Part shown: piece by piece, positions 32,968 to 43,275 of the stretch
How the letters are laid out: the number at the start of each line of letters is the position of its first letter
How positions within the stretch are numbered: the first letter of the stretch is position 1
Assembly: GCF_047511655.1 (NCBI RefSeq)
Contig: NC_133402.1
Location: 61,880,951 to 61,944,950 of the forward strand
Origin: Castor canadensis
Lineage: Eukaryota > Chordata > Mammalia > Rodentia > Castoridae
DNA: 64,000 bases
Direction of reading: 5' to 3'
Notes under the pieces: generated by a model
What the model was told of the DNA's origin: nothing
Seen by the model: only the letters and a program-made list of their open reading frames with translations
Database searches by the model: none
Program-made: the position numbers and the translations under genes

Positions 32968-33549
32968 ATGGTGGACATGGGAGCTCTGGATAACCTGATT
33001 GCCAACATGACCTACCTGCAGGCCCGGGATGGTGACAGCCGGGAGCTGCGCAGGCAACACCAGAGCCTGGTACTGCCTGGGCCACAGGACTGTGCAGAGC
33101 TGCACAGAGAGCTGACACCAGACTTCCACAGCCTGTGCCAGCAGCAGCCCATTGGCCGCCGCCTCTTCAGGGACTTCCTGGCCACTGTTCCCAGCTACCA
33201 AGTGGCCGCGGACTTCCTGGAAGAGGTGTGCAGCTGGGAGTTGGCCGATCCGGGGTCAGGCCATGGCCTCGCCCTGCAGGCACTGCTGGCTCCCGTGTCC
33301 TCACACCCCTTCCCCAGCCCTGCTCTGGCCACCAGGTGCCAAGCAGCCACCACCGAGGAAGAGCTAGCAGCCTTAGTGGTGCTGGCCAAGGCAGAGGCCA
33401 CAGCCTTCTTGCAGGATCAGCCCTTACGGGACTTCCTGGCCAGCCCCTTCTATGACAAGTCTCTGCAGGGGAAGCTCTTGGAGAGGCAGCCGGTGTGCGA
33501 CAAGGACTTCACTGAGTTCCGCCTGCTAGGGAGAGGTGGTTTTGGGGAG
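32968..33549 (+). CDS. GRK7: GRK7 coding exon 1 (N-terminal helix, RGS-homology region, start of kinase)
   Basis: It holds 194 codons from ATG (context cccagccATGg) to GGFGE, with donor GAG|GTAGGT at 33550. The N-terminal helix and the RGS-homology core are well kept. Short in-frame deletions against human as I recall it (near residues 21-23 and 100-125) make it a little shorter. The region around Ser33 reads RRQHQS, so the basic residues that make the human Ser36 site a PKA substrate are mostly gone. Confidence 0.95.
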
Positions 33550-33626
33550 GTAGGTGTCTCTGAGTCCCATGCTACAGAGTGAAGTGTGGGGCACAAAAGG
33601 GATTCTTTTGCTTTTTATCTCTTCTC

Positions 33627-33903
33627 TTTTGGCAGTACAGGGATTTGAACTCAGGATTTCACACTTCCTAGGCAGGTGCTCTGCCCACTTGAGCCATGCC
33701 CCAGTCCTTTTTGCTTTAGTCTTTTGGCCCAGGCTGTCCTTCTCTACATAGCTGTGATGACAGGCATGCACCACTGTGCGCAGCTAGTGGCTGAGATGGG
33801 GTCTCAATGACGTTTTGCCCAGGGTGAGCTCTAACTGCAGTCCTCCTGATGTTCACCTCTCAAGTGGCTAGGATTACAGGCATGAGTCACCGTGCCCAGC
33901 CCC
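33627..33903 (-). mobile_element. B1-B1'-ID SINE trimer in GRK7 intron 1
   Basis: The minus-strand order is B1 (ending GGCATGAGTCACCGTGCC at 33903), a second B1 with GACAGGCATGCACCACTG, the linker AAAGCAAAAAGGAC, then ID. Confidence 0.85.
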
Positions 33904-33984
33904 CTTTAAAACTGGTTTCATTATTCTATTTTCATAGACAGGTTTACAGTACTTAGATCACATTCTCCCTAAAGGGTACAATTC

Positions 33985-34186
33985 TTTTTTTTTTTTTTTT
34001 CAGTATTGGTGTTTGAACTCAGGGCCTACACCTTGAGCCACTCCACGAGCCCTTTTTTTGTGATGGGTGTTTTCAAGACAGGGTCTCACAAACTATTTGT
34101 CTGGACTGGCTTTGAACCTCAATCTTCCTGATCTCTGCCTCCTGAATAGCTAGGATTACAGGCATGAGTCACCTGTGCCCAGCAAG
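33985..34186 (-). mobile_element. B1-ID dimer, short-ID type
   Basis: GGGCCTACACCTTGAGCC is the ID deletion junction; linker TTTTTTTGTGATGGG. Confidence 0.9.
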
Positions 34187-34257
34187 TGTACAATTCTTTA
34201 GCATATTCAGTGTGTGTAACCTTCACCTCTCTCTGGTCCAAAGATTTTCATAGATCC

Positions 34258-34342
34258 TTTTTTTTTCTCTTCGAGGTATTTGGATTTGAACTCAGGGCTT
34301 CGTGCTTGCTAGGCAGATGCTAGCCACACATCCAGCCCTCCA
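34258..34342 (-). mobile_element. ID-like SINE fragment
   Basis: GGATTTGAACTCAGGGC and GTGCTTGCTAGGCAGATGC. Confidence 0.8.
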
Positions 34343-34482
34343 TCACAGGTATCCATCAGCAGTGGCTCCCCACTCCTGCTTCACCCCACACACACATACA
34401 CCTCTGGCAATCACTAGTCTGCTTTCTGCCTTCAAAGATCTGTTATTCTGGGTTCTGTTAGTTTCACATCAGTGAAACTGTT

Positions 34483-34735
34483 AGTCAGTCAGCTGCTATG
34501 GTGGTGGGGAAGCAGACAGAGACAGAAGGAAGAATGCTGGGACAGGACATGACCTTCAAGGTCATGCCCCAGTGACCTCCCTCCAACCAGGCCCCACCTG
34601 CCACCAATGCCATCAAATTATGAGTCCAGAGTCCATCAAGGGACGGGTCCAACCTCTTCCCTGAAGCCCACCCGCTGGCCACCAAGCCTTTAACACATGG
34701 GCCTTCAGGGGACACTTCAGATCCCAAGCCCAGTA
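34483..34735. mobile_element. MaLR-like LTR fragment in GRK7 intron 1
   Basis: Diagnostic blocks are CCAGGCCCCACCTGCC, CCACCAAGCCTTTAACACA and TGGGCCTTCAGGGGACACTT. It is a non-coding remnant. Confidence 0.5.
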
Positions 34736-34929
34736 TGGACGTCCTGTGGATGTGCCATGTGCCGTGTACCTGTCATCTGTTGTGCACACCTGAGCGGCTC
34801 CACCTTTTGGCTGTCGTGTAGTGCTGCTCTGACATTCAGGGACAGATATTTGCTCAAACACTCATTTTCATTTCTTCTGAGTCTAAGCCTAGGAGTGGAA
34901 CTTTGGGGTCATGTGTGTGGGGATTTGGT

Positions 34930-35092
34930 GTAGCAAAGCAGGTGCTCTACCACTTGAGCCACACCTCCAGCCCATTTTGCTCTGGTCATTTTGGAGATGG
35001 GGTCTTGGGAACTATTTACCCAGTGTTGGCCTCGATCCTCGATCCTCCTGATTGCAGCCTCCCAAATAGCTAGGATTACAGGCATGCCACTG
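34930..35092 (-). mobile_element. Truncated long-type dimer just upstream of GRK7 exon 2
   Basis: CCATTTTGCTCTGGTCATTT is the reversed linker; the ID half lacks its 3' end. Confidence 0.85.
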
Positions 35093-35205
35093 TCTTGAGA
35101 GCCCTTCCTTCTTACAACTTCCCTTTCCTCAAAGCCTGCCTCCTTCACTGACCTGCACACCCATCTGTCACCCTCTCTCCATTGACCTCTTTGTCCCTCC
35201 CTCAG

Positions 35206-35643
35206 GTGTGTGCCGTCCAGGTGAAAAACACGGGGAAGATGTACGCCTGTAAGAAGCTGGACAAGAAGCGTCTGAAGAAGAGGGGCGGGGAGAAGATGGC
35301 CCTGCTGGAAAAGGAGGTCTTGGAGCGGGTCAGCAGCCCCTTCATCGTCTCCCTGGCCTGTGCCTTCCAGACCAGGAGCCACTTCTGCCTGGTCATGAGC
35401 CTGATGGCCGGGGGTGACCTCAAGTTCCACATCTACTGTGTGGGAGAGCGGGGACTGTCCCCCAGCCGGGTGGTCTTCTACGCGGCGCAGATGGCCTGCG
35501 GCCTGCTGCACCTCCACAGTCTGGGTATCCTCTACCGGGACCTCAAGCCCAAGGATGTGCTCCTGGATGATGGGGGCAGCTGCAGGCTGTCCGACCTGGG
35601 GCTGGCAGTGCACATCCAGGATGACAAGCCCATCACCCAGAGG
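35206..35643 (+). CDS. GRK7: GRK7 coding exon 2 (kinase N-lobe and catalytic loop)
   Basis: It holds 146 codons, acceptor ccctcag|GTG and donor AGG|GTGAGT. It carries the ATP-binding Lys (residue 210), GGDLKFHIY, the catalytic Asp306 and the metal-binding Asp324 of SDLGLAV. Codons 35551-35556 are AAG GAT (Lys-Asp) where the kinase consensus is Glu-Asn. The Asn normally helps hold the second metal ion. Confidence 0.95.
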
Positions 35644-35737
35644 GTGAGTGCCACCAGTGTGGGAGAGGAGGGGCAGACAGAGCGGGGGCTGAAGCTTCTG
35701 GGTTCCCTTCTCCTAGAGCACTTGCTTTACACTGGGT

Positions 35738-35925
35738 GCTGGTAGCTCACGCCTGTAATCCCAGCGACTCAGGAGACAGAGATCAGGAGGCTCATGGTTC
35801 AAAGCCAGCTCTGGGAAAATAGTTAGCAAGACCCCATCTTGAAAAAAACCTTCACAAAAATAGAGCTGGTAGAGTGGTTCCAGGTGTAGGCCTGAGTTCA
35901 AACCCCAGTCCCGCACAAAAGCAGA
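35738..35925 (+). mobile_element. B1-ID dimer, short-ID type
   Basis: GTGGTTCCAGGTGTAGGCC marks the shortened ID half. It lies about 95 bp after the exon 2 donor. Confidence 0.9.
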
Positions 35926-36439
35926 GGATGGAATGTAAGGATTTGATCTGGGGGCGCTCTGCCCTCTTCTCATGGGGGTGAGCGTAAGAGAGCTGAGCCA
36001 CCTTTGCAGGTGGGCTGGGGTGGAGCAGAGCGCTGTGTCTGTGCTCAGCCCCCAGCCTCTCAGCTGGGCTCCATCAAGACCCAGGAGTGAAGTTCTCTTG
36101 AAACGAGGCTGTCCTCCCTCAGTAGAGGGTTGTGGGACACAGACCACACGTGGAATATGACGCCTTCTGTCCCCATGAGGCCCCCCCACGGCTGGTAGTG
36201 GGGCTTTCGGGGGAGAAAAGGAGCAGATGGCTCTGGCCACGCTTGGGAAAGACTGAGGCAGATGAGCAAGGAGAGACAGAGGTGCTGAGGGCCTGGCTCA
36301 GGAGGCCGCAAACCTGGCTTCTGCTCCCAGTTTTGTCACAGTCACCCTATCTGCCATTTTACAAGCCTATGAGCATCTGTGAATTATTTGGAGGAAAAGA
36401 GTTATACACTCAAAAGGTTAAACATATGGTTTTAAACAT

Positions 36440-36733
36440 ATGGCGGGGGTGTGGCTCACTGGAAGAGCATTTGCCTAGCATGGGAAGGCCCTGGGTTCAA
36501 TCCCCAGGACTGCCAAAAATAAATAAATGAATGTGTGAAATAAGTTCCTATGACTTATTGGACTACCAGCTGCAGTTCTTGTGAACAAAATTAAGTTACT
36601 TAAGAACATGAAGCTTGCCCAATGTGTGCAAGGCCTGGGTTCCATTCCCAGCACCACCAAGAGAGAGGGAGGGGAGGGAGGGAGGGGGAAGTTAGGAGGG
36701 AAGGAAGAGGGGAAAGGAGAAGGAAGGAAGGAG
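36440..36733 (+). mobile_element. ID-like SINE, ID 3' fragment and GGGA tract
   Basis: The ID is at 36440-36525 and a 3' fragment at 36608-36655. The purine tract is at 36656-36733. Confidence 0.8.
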
Positions 36734-36734
36734 C

Positions 36735-36935
36735 CAGGGCACCAGTGGCTCACGCCTGTAATCCTACCTGTAATCCGAGCTACTAAGAGGACTAGATCCG
36801 GAGGACCTCAGTTTTAAGCCAGCCCAGGCAAATAGTTCCAGAAGATCTTATCTCAGGGAAAAAACCCTTTACAAGGCTGGTGGAGTGGTTCAATGTGTAG
36901 GCCCTGAGTTCAAACCCCAGTACTGCAAAAAAAAA
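36735..36935 (+). mobile_element. B1-ID dimer, short-ID type
   Basis: GTTCAATGTGTAGGCCCTG is the ID junction. Confidence 0.9.
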
Positions 36936-37112
36936 AAAAGGGGGGGGGGAGGAAGGGAGAAAGAGAGGAAGGAAGGAAGAGAGAGGGAGGGAGGGAGGAA
37001 GAAAGAGAGAGAGGAAGGTGGAAGGGAGGAAGGAAGAAGGGGAAGGGAAGGAGAGAGAGAGGGAGGAAAGGAGTAAGAGAGGAAGAGAGGGAGGGAGGGG
37101 GAAAGCAAAGGA
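36936..37112 (+). repeat. GA/GGAA-rich tract
   Basis: About 175 bp of purines extending a SINE tail. Confidence 0.9.
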
Positions 37113-38029
37113 AGTGAAAATGAAAGTGGCAGTCTATAAAAGAAGCCTGGCAGGATCCAGGAGTCTGAGCAGGGTCCCCCACCCGATACCTCCCCCCCAG
37201 GAATCCTGACCCCAGCCCCACTCTCGTCTGTGTTGGCTGAAGCTCCACACACATCCTCCCACCTTTGTAGCCCCAAATACAGGTTGGTCACATGGCAACC
37301 ACAACCAATTCCAGCAGTCTGAGCTAAGTCACAGCCTGTCCCCTCAGTCAGAGGGACCGTCTGTCTCCCTAAACACCATGGGCGAGAGCAGAGGGGATAT
37401 GCCTTCATATGGAAAGCAGGGCACAAGAGACAAGGACGCCTCTCATAACCACTGTCACATCAGTAGTTGGACAAGGTCAGACATGTTGTGACCCTTCAAC
37501 CAAGAAGACTAGGCCTAGGCCTTGACACAGTCTACGAGCTCCCTTTCCTGGGTAGGGAGACTGGGGATCAGATCAAGCTATGCACCCACAGCCAAGAGCG
37601 TGTGGCATGAACTCAGGGCAGTGGCACTGAGAAGCACTTTTAGAGTTTCTCCTTTCTTGTTGGGTTCACAATTTTTAGTGACATAAAAGCTCGCCATTCA
37701 GTAAAACAGTAAAAAGGCTCTCTCTGCCTTCTGCCATCTTAGAAACTCTGCACCAGGGGAGCCACGTGGAGGAAGACGCGATCTGATCGCCCAGGGTGCA
37801 GTGCAACAAAGAAAGATGAGCCAGGGGTCCAGGAGAGGCAGAGCCGGGGAGCAGAGATGAGGGATGCGGTGGGGGAGGGGAGGATAGTCGTTGCACTGCG
37901 TGCTGCGGACTAGAACTCTAGAATTTGTCTCGGTCGACCTAGAACCGCCATTGCCAGCTGACGGGTGACACCACCTTGATCATTCCGTGTAACACCTGTA
38001 TAATAAATCTGCTGTCTTTTCTTTCTCTT

Positions 38030-38080
38030 TAGCAGTACCAGGATTTGAACTCAGGGCCTCTTGCACTTCCCTCCAGCCCT
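38030..38080 (-). mobile_element. ID-like SINE fragment
   Basis: CAGGATTTGAACTCAGGGCC, then truncated. Confidence 0.75.
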
Positions 38081-38230
38081 CATCTGCTGCCTTAACTGAA
38101 GAATAATTTTTAAAACATCTCAGACCCGTGCATGGGATGACATTAGCATATCGTCCCAGCCTGTGACACAGACGCTAAGGGGGAGCCTCACTGAATGCCT
38201 GAGCGCCCTGACCTAAGCCAGGGGATGGTG

Positions 38231-38485
38231 GTGACACGATGACTCATGTCACAGGCAGTGTCGTTAACCGTGATCGGGCCACTGTCTCCAATTCCTTGTT
38301 CATTAGCATGGCGCGCCGATGCAGATCACCTTTGCGAGACGCCAGTAACTATAACAGGATGCTGGCGGCAAGGGCTCACGCTGCAGCTTTTCACTTCCGA
38401 GCCATGACCTTCAGGTTTTAAACACTGTGAGTCACTAAACTTGCTCTTCTGTCAGGGGTGGGTGTGACACGAGAACAGTGACTCA
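38231..38485. promoter_or_regulatory. Cluster of three TGA(C/G)TCA (TRE/MARE-core) motifs in GRK7 intron 2
   Basis: TGACTCA at 38240-38246, TGAGTCA at 38428-38434 and TGACTCA at 38479-38485 lie within 246 bp of repeat-free, relatively CpG-rich sequence. The first sits in an imperfect palindrome starting GTGACACGATGACTCAT. AP-1 and MAF/NRL factors share this core. An enhancer role is inference. Confidence 0.3.
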
Positions 38486-38640
38486 AAAGCCAGACGCAGG
38501 TTTAGCTGCTTTGTCCTGCCGTGAAGCCTCGAGCCACCTCCTTGCATTTAGAGGGACGGGGGAGGCAGAGCTCGGGCGTCCTAGCTACTTTGAAGCCTCT
38601 GTTGTACCAAGTGAAATGCCAGAGACCTCTCAATGTGTCA

Positions 38641-38950
38641 CACCAGGCACAGTGGCTCATGCCTGTAATCCCAGCTACTTGGGAGGCTGAGACTGGAAGG
38701 ATCACAGTTTCAAGCCAGCCCAGGCAGGAAGGTCACAAGACTCCATCTCAGCAATAGCTGGACACAGTGGTGCACTCCTGTCGTCCCAGCAACAGCAGGA
38801 CATACAGAATAGGTGGTCCAGGCTGACCAAGGCAAAAAGGGAGCCCCTACCTCCAAAATAACCAGCACGAGAGGGACGGAGGCGTGGCTTAGGTGGTAGA
38901 GCACCTGCGTAGCAGTGCAAAGCCCTCAGTTCAAACCCCAGCACACGACC
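38641..38950 (+). mobile_element. B1-B1'-ID SINE trimer
   Basis: First head CCAGGCACAGTGGCTCATG, second head CTGGACACAGTGGTGCACTC at about 38758, ID from about 38872. Confidence 0.9.
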
Positions 38951-38974
38951 ACAGAGAAAAGAAACTCATCACAT

Positions 38975-39325
38975 GACCGTGTTAGTCAGCTTCCAGGCGC
39001 TATGTCAAAATACCTGAGAGAATTGTGTTATAAGGAAGAAAGTCTTGCTCTGGTCACCGTTCCAGAGGCTTCAGTCTGAGGTCACTTGGCCCTCTTGCTT
39101 TGGGCCTGTGGTGGCACAGTACATCACAGCAGCAGGAACACACGGTGAGGGAAGACTGTCACCTCACAGTGACACAGAGAGGAGGAAGCAGGGGCCCATG
39201 GTCTTACTTCCCTCCACTAGACCCACCTCCTAAGGGTTCCCCACCTCCCAGTGACCCCATCAGCGGGGACCAAGCCTCCAGGTACTGCCCCTCGGGGACA
39301 TTTAAGATCTAGCCCACGAAAACAA
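38975..39325. mobile_element. MaLR-like solo LTR, nearly full length
   Basis: It starts GTTAGTCAGCTTCCAGG and runs through AAATACCTGAGAG, CTTTGGGCCTGTGGTGGCAC and AGACCCACCTCCTAAGGG to GGGACATTTAAGA. This is the best preserved copy of this element in the window. Confidence 0.6.
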
Positions 39326-39444
39326 CCCAACCCTAAATTCCTGAGAGCCACGTGGGAGAAGCTCTCTGATTAGTCCATGATCACATTTTGATCTCAACCA
39401 AAGTGATTCCCACTGAATTTAATTCCTACTAACATGATTTGTTT

Positions 39445-39525
39445 TGGCTTTGCATTTTTGCAGTGCTAGGAATTGAACCCAAGGCCTTGTGCATGCTATG
39501 TAAGCATTTTACCAGGTCCAATTCC
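39445..39525 (-). mobile_element. ID-like SINE
   Basis: GGAATTGAACCCAAGGCC. Confidence 0.8.
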
Positions 39526-39589
39526 AAGTAACTTTTGAACACTACAGATTTTCAAATCTATTCTCAAAATATTTACCACTATTGCCAGG

Positions 39590-39785
39590 TGTGGTTGTGT
39601 GCACCTGTAGTCCCGGCTACTCAGGAATCTGAGCCCAGGAGTTCAAAACCAGCCTGAACAACATAGCAAGGCTGTAAAAAAATAAAAACTAGAGAGAAAG
39701 AGAGAGAGAGAGAGAGAGAGGAGAGACAGAGAGAGGGAGGGAGAGAGAGAGGGAGGGATGAAGGAAGGAAGGGAAAGGGAAGCAT
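39590..39785 (+). mobile_element. B1-type SINE with (GA)n tail
   Basis: GCCAGGTGTGGTTGTGTGC to AGCAAGGCTGTAAAAAAAT, then GA/GGGA repeats to 39785. Confidence 0.85.
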
Positions 39786-39804
39786 TCAAAAATATTCACT
39801 ATAG

Positions 39805-40098
39805 TCAAGCATGATGGCTCACGCCTATAATCCTAGCTACTCACAGAAGGCAGAGATTGGGTAGATAGTGGTTCAAAGCCAGCCCAGGCACAGTTAGCAA
39901 GACCCCCATCTCAACGGAAAAAGCTGGGCATGGTGGCACATTCCCGTCATCCCAGCTGTAGGGGAAGAGTAGATAAGAGAACCGTGGTCCAGGCTGGCCA
40001 GGCCTAAAAGTGAGACCCAGCTCAAAATAACCAAAGCAAAAGGGTGGGGGTGAGGCCCAAGTGGTGACTCAGGCCCTGAGTTTAATCCACATCCCTCC
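39805..40098 (+). mobile_element. B1-B1'-ID SINE trimer
   Basis: The second unit starts CTGGGCATGGTGGCACATTC at about 39923; linker AAAATAACCAAAGCAAAAGG. Confidence 0.9.
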
Positions 40099-40111
40099 CA
40101 AGTCATCCCAA

Positions 40112-40387
40112 GGGCTGGAGAGGTAGCTCGGTGATAAAGTGCTTGCCTCACAGGTACCAGGCTCCAAATAAGTTTGCTTTCACTGGGCAGGGGATGCACT
40201 CCTGTAATCCCAGCACTTGAGAGGCCAAGGCAGGTGGTCCTGAGTTTGAGGCCAGCCTGAGCTAGCCACATAGTAAGAATCTGTCTGAAAGAACAAACAA
40301 AATTTGCTTTCATTGGAATTTTTTTGCCATTGCTGGTTTTAAACCCAGAGCCTCATGCCCTACCACCGAGCTATATCTCCAGCTCTC
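40112..40387. mobile_element. ID fragment (+), B1 (+) and ID (-)
   Basis: ID 40112-40168, B1 40180-40300 (GTAATCCCAGCACTTGAGAGG) and reversed ID 40319-40387. Confidence 0.8.
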
Positions 40388-40394
40388 AGAATCT

Positions 40395-40690
40395 TTAGCA
40401 TTCATTCAAAAGGCATTCATTCACTCATTCAGTTATTCACTCAACATACATGTATTGATTCCCACTTGCCAGACTGTACTAAACACAAGGGCTAGAACAC
40501 TGAGCAAAAGACATCATTCCAGGCTGGCGGTGTGGCTCAAGTGGTAGAGCGCCTGCCTAGCCATTGTGAGGTCCTGGGTTCAAACTCCAGTACTGCCACA
40601 CACAAAAAAAAAAAAAAAATCAAGGAAAAGATGCCATTCCCATCATCATGGAGCTTAGGGCCTTGTGGGGAAGATAAAACTTAGTAGTCA
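40395..40690 (+). mobile_element. Old L2/MIR-class 3' end interrupted by an ID SINE
   Basis: TTCATTCACTCATTCAG, CAACATACATGTATTGATT and GCCAGACTGTACTAAACAC before the SINE, and ATCATGGAGCTTAGGGCC after it, are consecutive parts of one old consensus. Confidence 0.6.
40523..40618 (+). mobile_element. ID-like SINE nested in the old LINE end
   Basis: GGCTGGCGGTGTGGCTCAAG to CAGTACTGCC with an A-rich tail. It splits the surrounding old repeat, so it is the younger of the two. Confidence 0.85.
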
Positions 40691-40831
40691 CTCAATGCAC
40701 ATACAATTTCACTTACAATAAAGGCTGGAAAGATACAGCATGTAAGACTTTCTGAGCAGGACTTGATGTAATATGTAAAGACCAGAAAGTTAACCATGTA
40801 GAAAATGCTTGCTATTAGAAAAACAAATCGG

Positions 40832-40832
<1 letters not shown>

Positions 40833-40873
<41 letters not shown>

Positions 40874-40960
40874 GTAGCCCAGGCTGGCATCAGATTCTCC
40901 ATTCTTCCGTCTCAGCCTCCCGAGTGCTGGGATTACAGGTGTGCACTACCACACCTGTCA
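40833..40960 (-). mobile_element. (ATT)n microsatellite and B1 fragment
   Basis: (ATT)n of about 13 units at 40833-40873, then reversed B1 with GGGATTACAGGTGTGCACTAC. Confidence 0.85.
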
Positions 40961-41735
40961 ACAAGATAAGATTTCACTTAGCAAAGTGGATGAGGTAGTG
41001 TTTCAGATTGGGTTCCCTGGGTTGAACTCGGAGGCAGATTTACACAGGAAGGTTTTGGGGGGGGGCTCCTGTGAGAGGCACCCAGGAGGAGGGCAGGATT
41101 GGGCAGAAGGAAAAGCTGACCCCAGAGAGGGGGCAAGTAAGCCTCAGCCAGTCCTGCAGGGAGCTCAAGTTGTGATGGCCCAAATTGAGGTGGGGGGTCC
41201 AGGATTTTGTGCCCCCAGAAGATACAATCAGTGACCTTGAGTTGCCAGAATGGAGCAGAGGTTTGGGTGGCAGTCCCCTGTGGCAGAGAGCAAAGAGCTA
41301 TAAGTCATCACTGGCCCCAGCCAGGACTGGACACTTAATTTTCAGGACAAAAGAAAAGTATCAGGGAAAAGCTTTATCCTTCCTCTCTAATTTTCAGTCA
41401 GTCACGGTGGGGTCTGATTTGCTATCTAGTGTCCTATGCTCCAGGCTCGGGGGTACCCAGGGAGTGAGACCCTCACAGGCACCCAGACACCCACCCACCA
41501 CTGGACCCGATCCTCCCTGCACACTAATCCAGGTCCCCACAAGGTGGCTAAAGTCACTGGGCTGGAGTGGAGGTGGAGGTGGAGGTGGGGAGCACACAGC
41601 CCGGAAGCCATCCCTGGGAGCCTGGGAGGGGCTGGGAGGTAGCACTGTGTGTGAGCTCAGGCGCCAAGCCCTGGGTCTTGCTCCATTGTCTTATTGGATT
41701 TCAGTTAAAAAAAAAACAAAACAAAACACAAATTC

Positions 41736-41824
41736 AGCTGGCAGAGTGACTCAAGGTGATAGAGCACCTGCCTAGCAAGTGTGAGGCCCTGAGTTCAAAT
41801 CCTGGTACCACCAAAAAAAAAAAT
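41736..41824 (+). mobile_element. ID-like SINE
   Basis: GCTGGCAGAGTGACTCAAGG to GGTACCACCAAAAAAA. Confidence 0.9.
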
Positions 41825-42977
41825 CATAAATTCAAAGATAAATCGCTAAGCCCCAGGATGGGTTTGGTTCTGAGCACAGTGCCCTGTTCGAGGGCTCTGG
41901 AATCAGCCATGGTCCCAGTCCCTGGGTGGGGAAGACCGTCTCAGGCAAGAGGAATAGCGAAGGTCAGGTGCCTGCTGCTTGGGGGAAATGGAAGGAAGTC
42001 AGGAACTGAAAGCCCATAGCAGGGAACAACGTGAGTCACGTGGAGCTGGAGAGGTGGCAGGGACCAGGCCTGGGATTTCAGACCTTGGTGAGGATGATGG
42101 GTTTTATCGCCTTTGAGAGGATTTAACCAAGGGGGCTTAGAACTCTGTTTCATAAAGATTACCTCAACTGAAGAGAGAAGAGCCAGAGACAGCTGGTGGA
42201 TTGTGGTCACTCGTGGTCCAGGTGAGGGAGGGTGGTGGCTTGGGCTGAGAGGGGAAGTGGTGACAGCACGATGGGAGTGGTTTCAGAAGGGAAGGGGTGT
42301 CAGGGTGACTTGTTAGATATGGCTGTGATACAGGCAGACTTAGGCCCTAAGTACACAGCCGAGAGCCACTCAAACAAGTTCAGGGTGTCCGTGAAACCTC
42401 AGGAGAGGGAAGAGGCCAGCAATAAAGGGACAGACAATGCACTGTGGCCAGGGTGGTACAAGTGGGGCGCACTGGAGGGTCATCCAGCCCATCACTGGGA
42501 TCGCCAGATCAGGAAGGGATGACAGGAAGAAATGACAACAGAAGCCACACAGGTTACAAGGGGGAAGGCCTTCAATGCACGGTGACTTGGCCAGACTTCC
42601 AGGAGGTACTGGGCTGTGTGTCTGGAGACAGTTGTCTGTCTAGCACAGCCCTGAGCACAAAGACCAGCAGCCCACGGCAACCACGGTGCCACAGCTGGAC
42701 TACCCTGGCGTAGAAAAGGCCCTGAAGTAGAAGGTCAGGCTCAGTTACAGGACAGTGACTTTACAGCTGACTGGCACAGGGAGTCACAGGGTGAGAGGGT
42801 GACAAGGATACAGCCGGAGAGCGTGGCAGATGCCCGGCCCAAGGGGGCTGGAGGCATTAAAAGAGGGCATTTGAACCCAACCCTGCACCCTGTGGAACAA
42901 GCAACAAGCCCCAAACACAAACTCAGACTCAGTTTCTCCTGTGAATGCCCACAACACAAAGCACTTCTCCTCCTCCT

Positions 42978-43182
42978 TTTTTTTTTTTTTTTTTTTTGCA
43001 GTACTGGGCCTTGAACTCAGGGCCTTCACCTTGAGCCACTCCACCTGCCCTTTTCGGTGATGGGTTTTTTTGAGATAGGGTCTCGTGAACTATTTGTCCA
43101 GACTGCTTTGAACCCCCATCCTCCTGATCTCTGCCTCCTGAGTAGCTGGGATTACAGGCGTGAGCCACTGCTGCCTGGCCCT
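42978..43182 (-). mobile_element. B1-ID dimer, short-ID type
   Basis: GGGCCTTCACCTTGAGCC is the ID deletion junction. Confidence 0.9.
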
Positions 43183-43215
43183 AGAGAATTCTTTATGGTC
43201 AGCAGCACTAGGGCT

Positions 43216-43224
43216 GTGTGTGTC

Positions 43225-43275
<51 letters not shown>

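Larger units (their letters stand above)
33550..35205 (+). other. GRK7: GRK7 intron 1
   Basis: This 1.66-kb intron is mostly repeat: a minus-strand SINE trimer, minus-strand dimers and ID fragments, and an LTR-like fragment (34483-34735). The last repeat ends only about 115 bp before exon 2. Confidence 0.9.

Noticed and set aside
35578-35596. SDLGLAV in GRK7 as a mutated DFG motif
   Set aside because: DLG is the normal form in the GRK family, so it is not evidence of inactivation.
34909-35613. 234-codon minus-strand frame over GRK7 exon 2
   Set aside because: It is a shadow of the GRK7 coding exon joined to an antisense SINE.
41185-41775. 196-codon plus-strand frame in GRK7 intron 2
   Set aside because: It has no recognisable domain, it runs into an ID SINE at its end and it has no exon signals of note.
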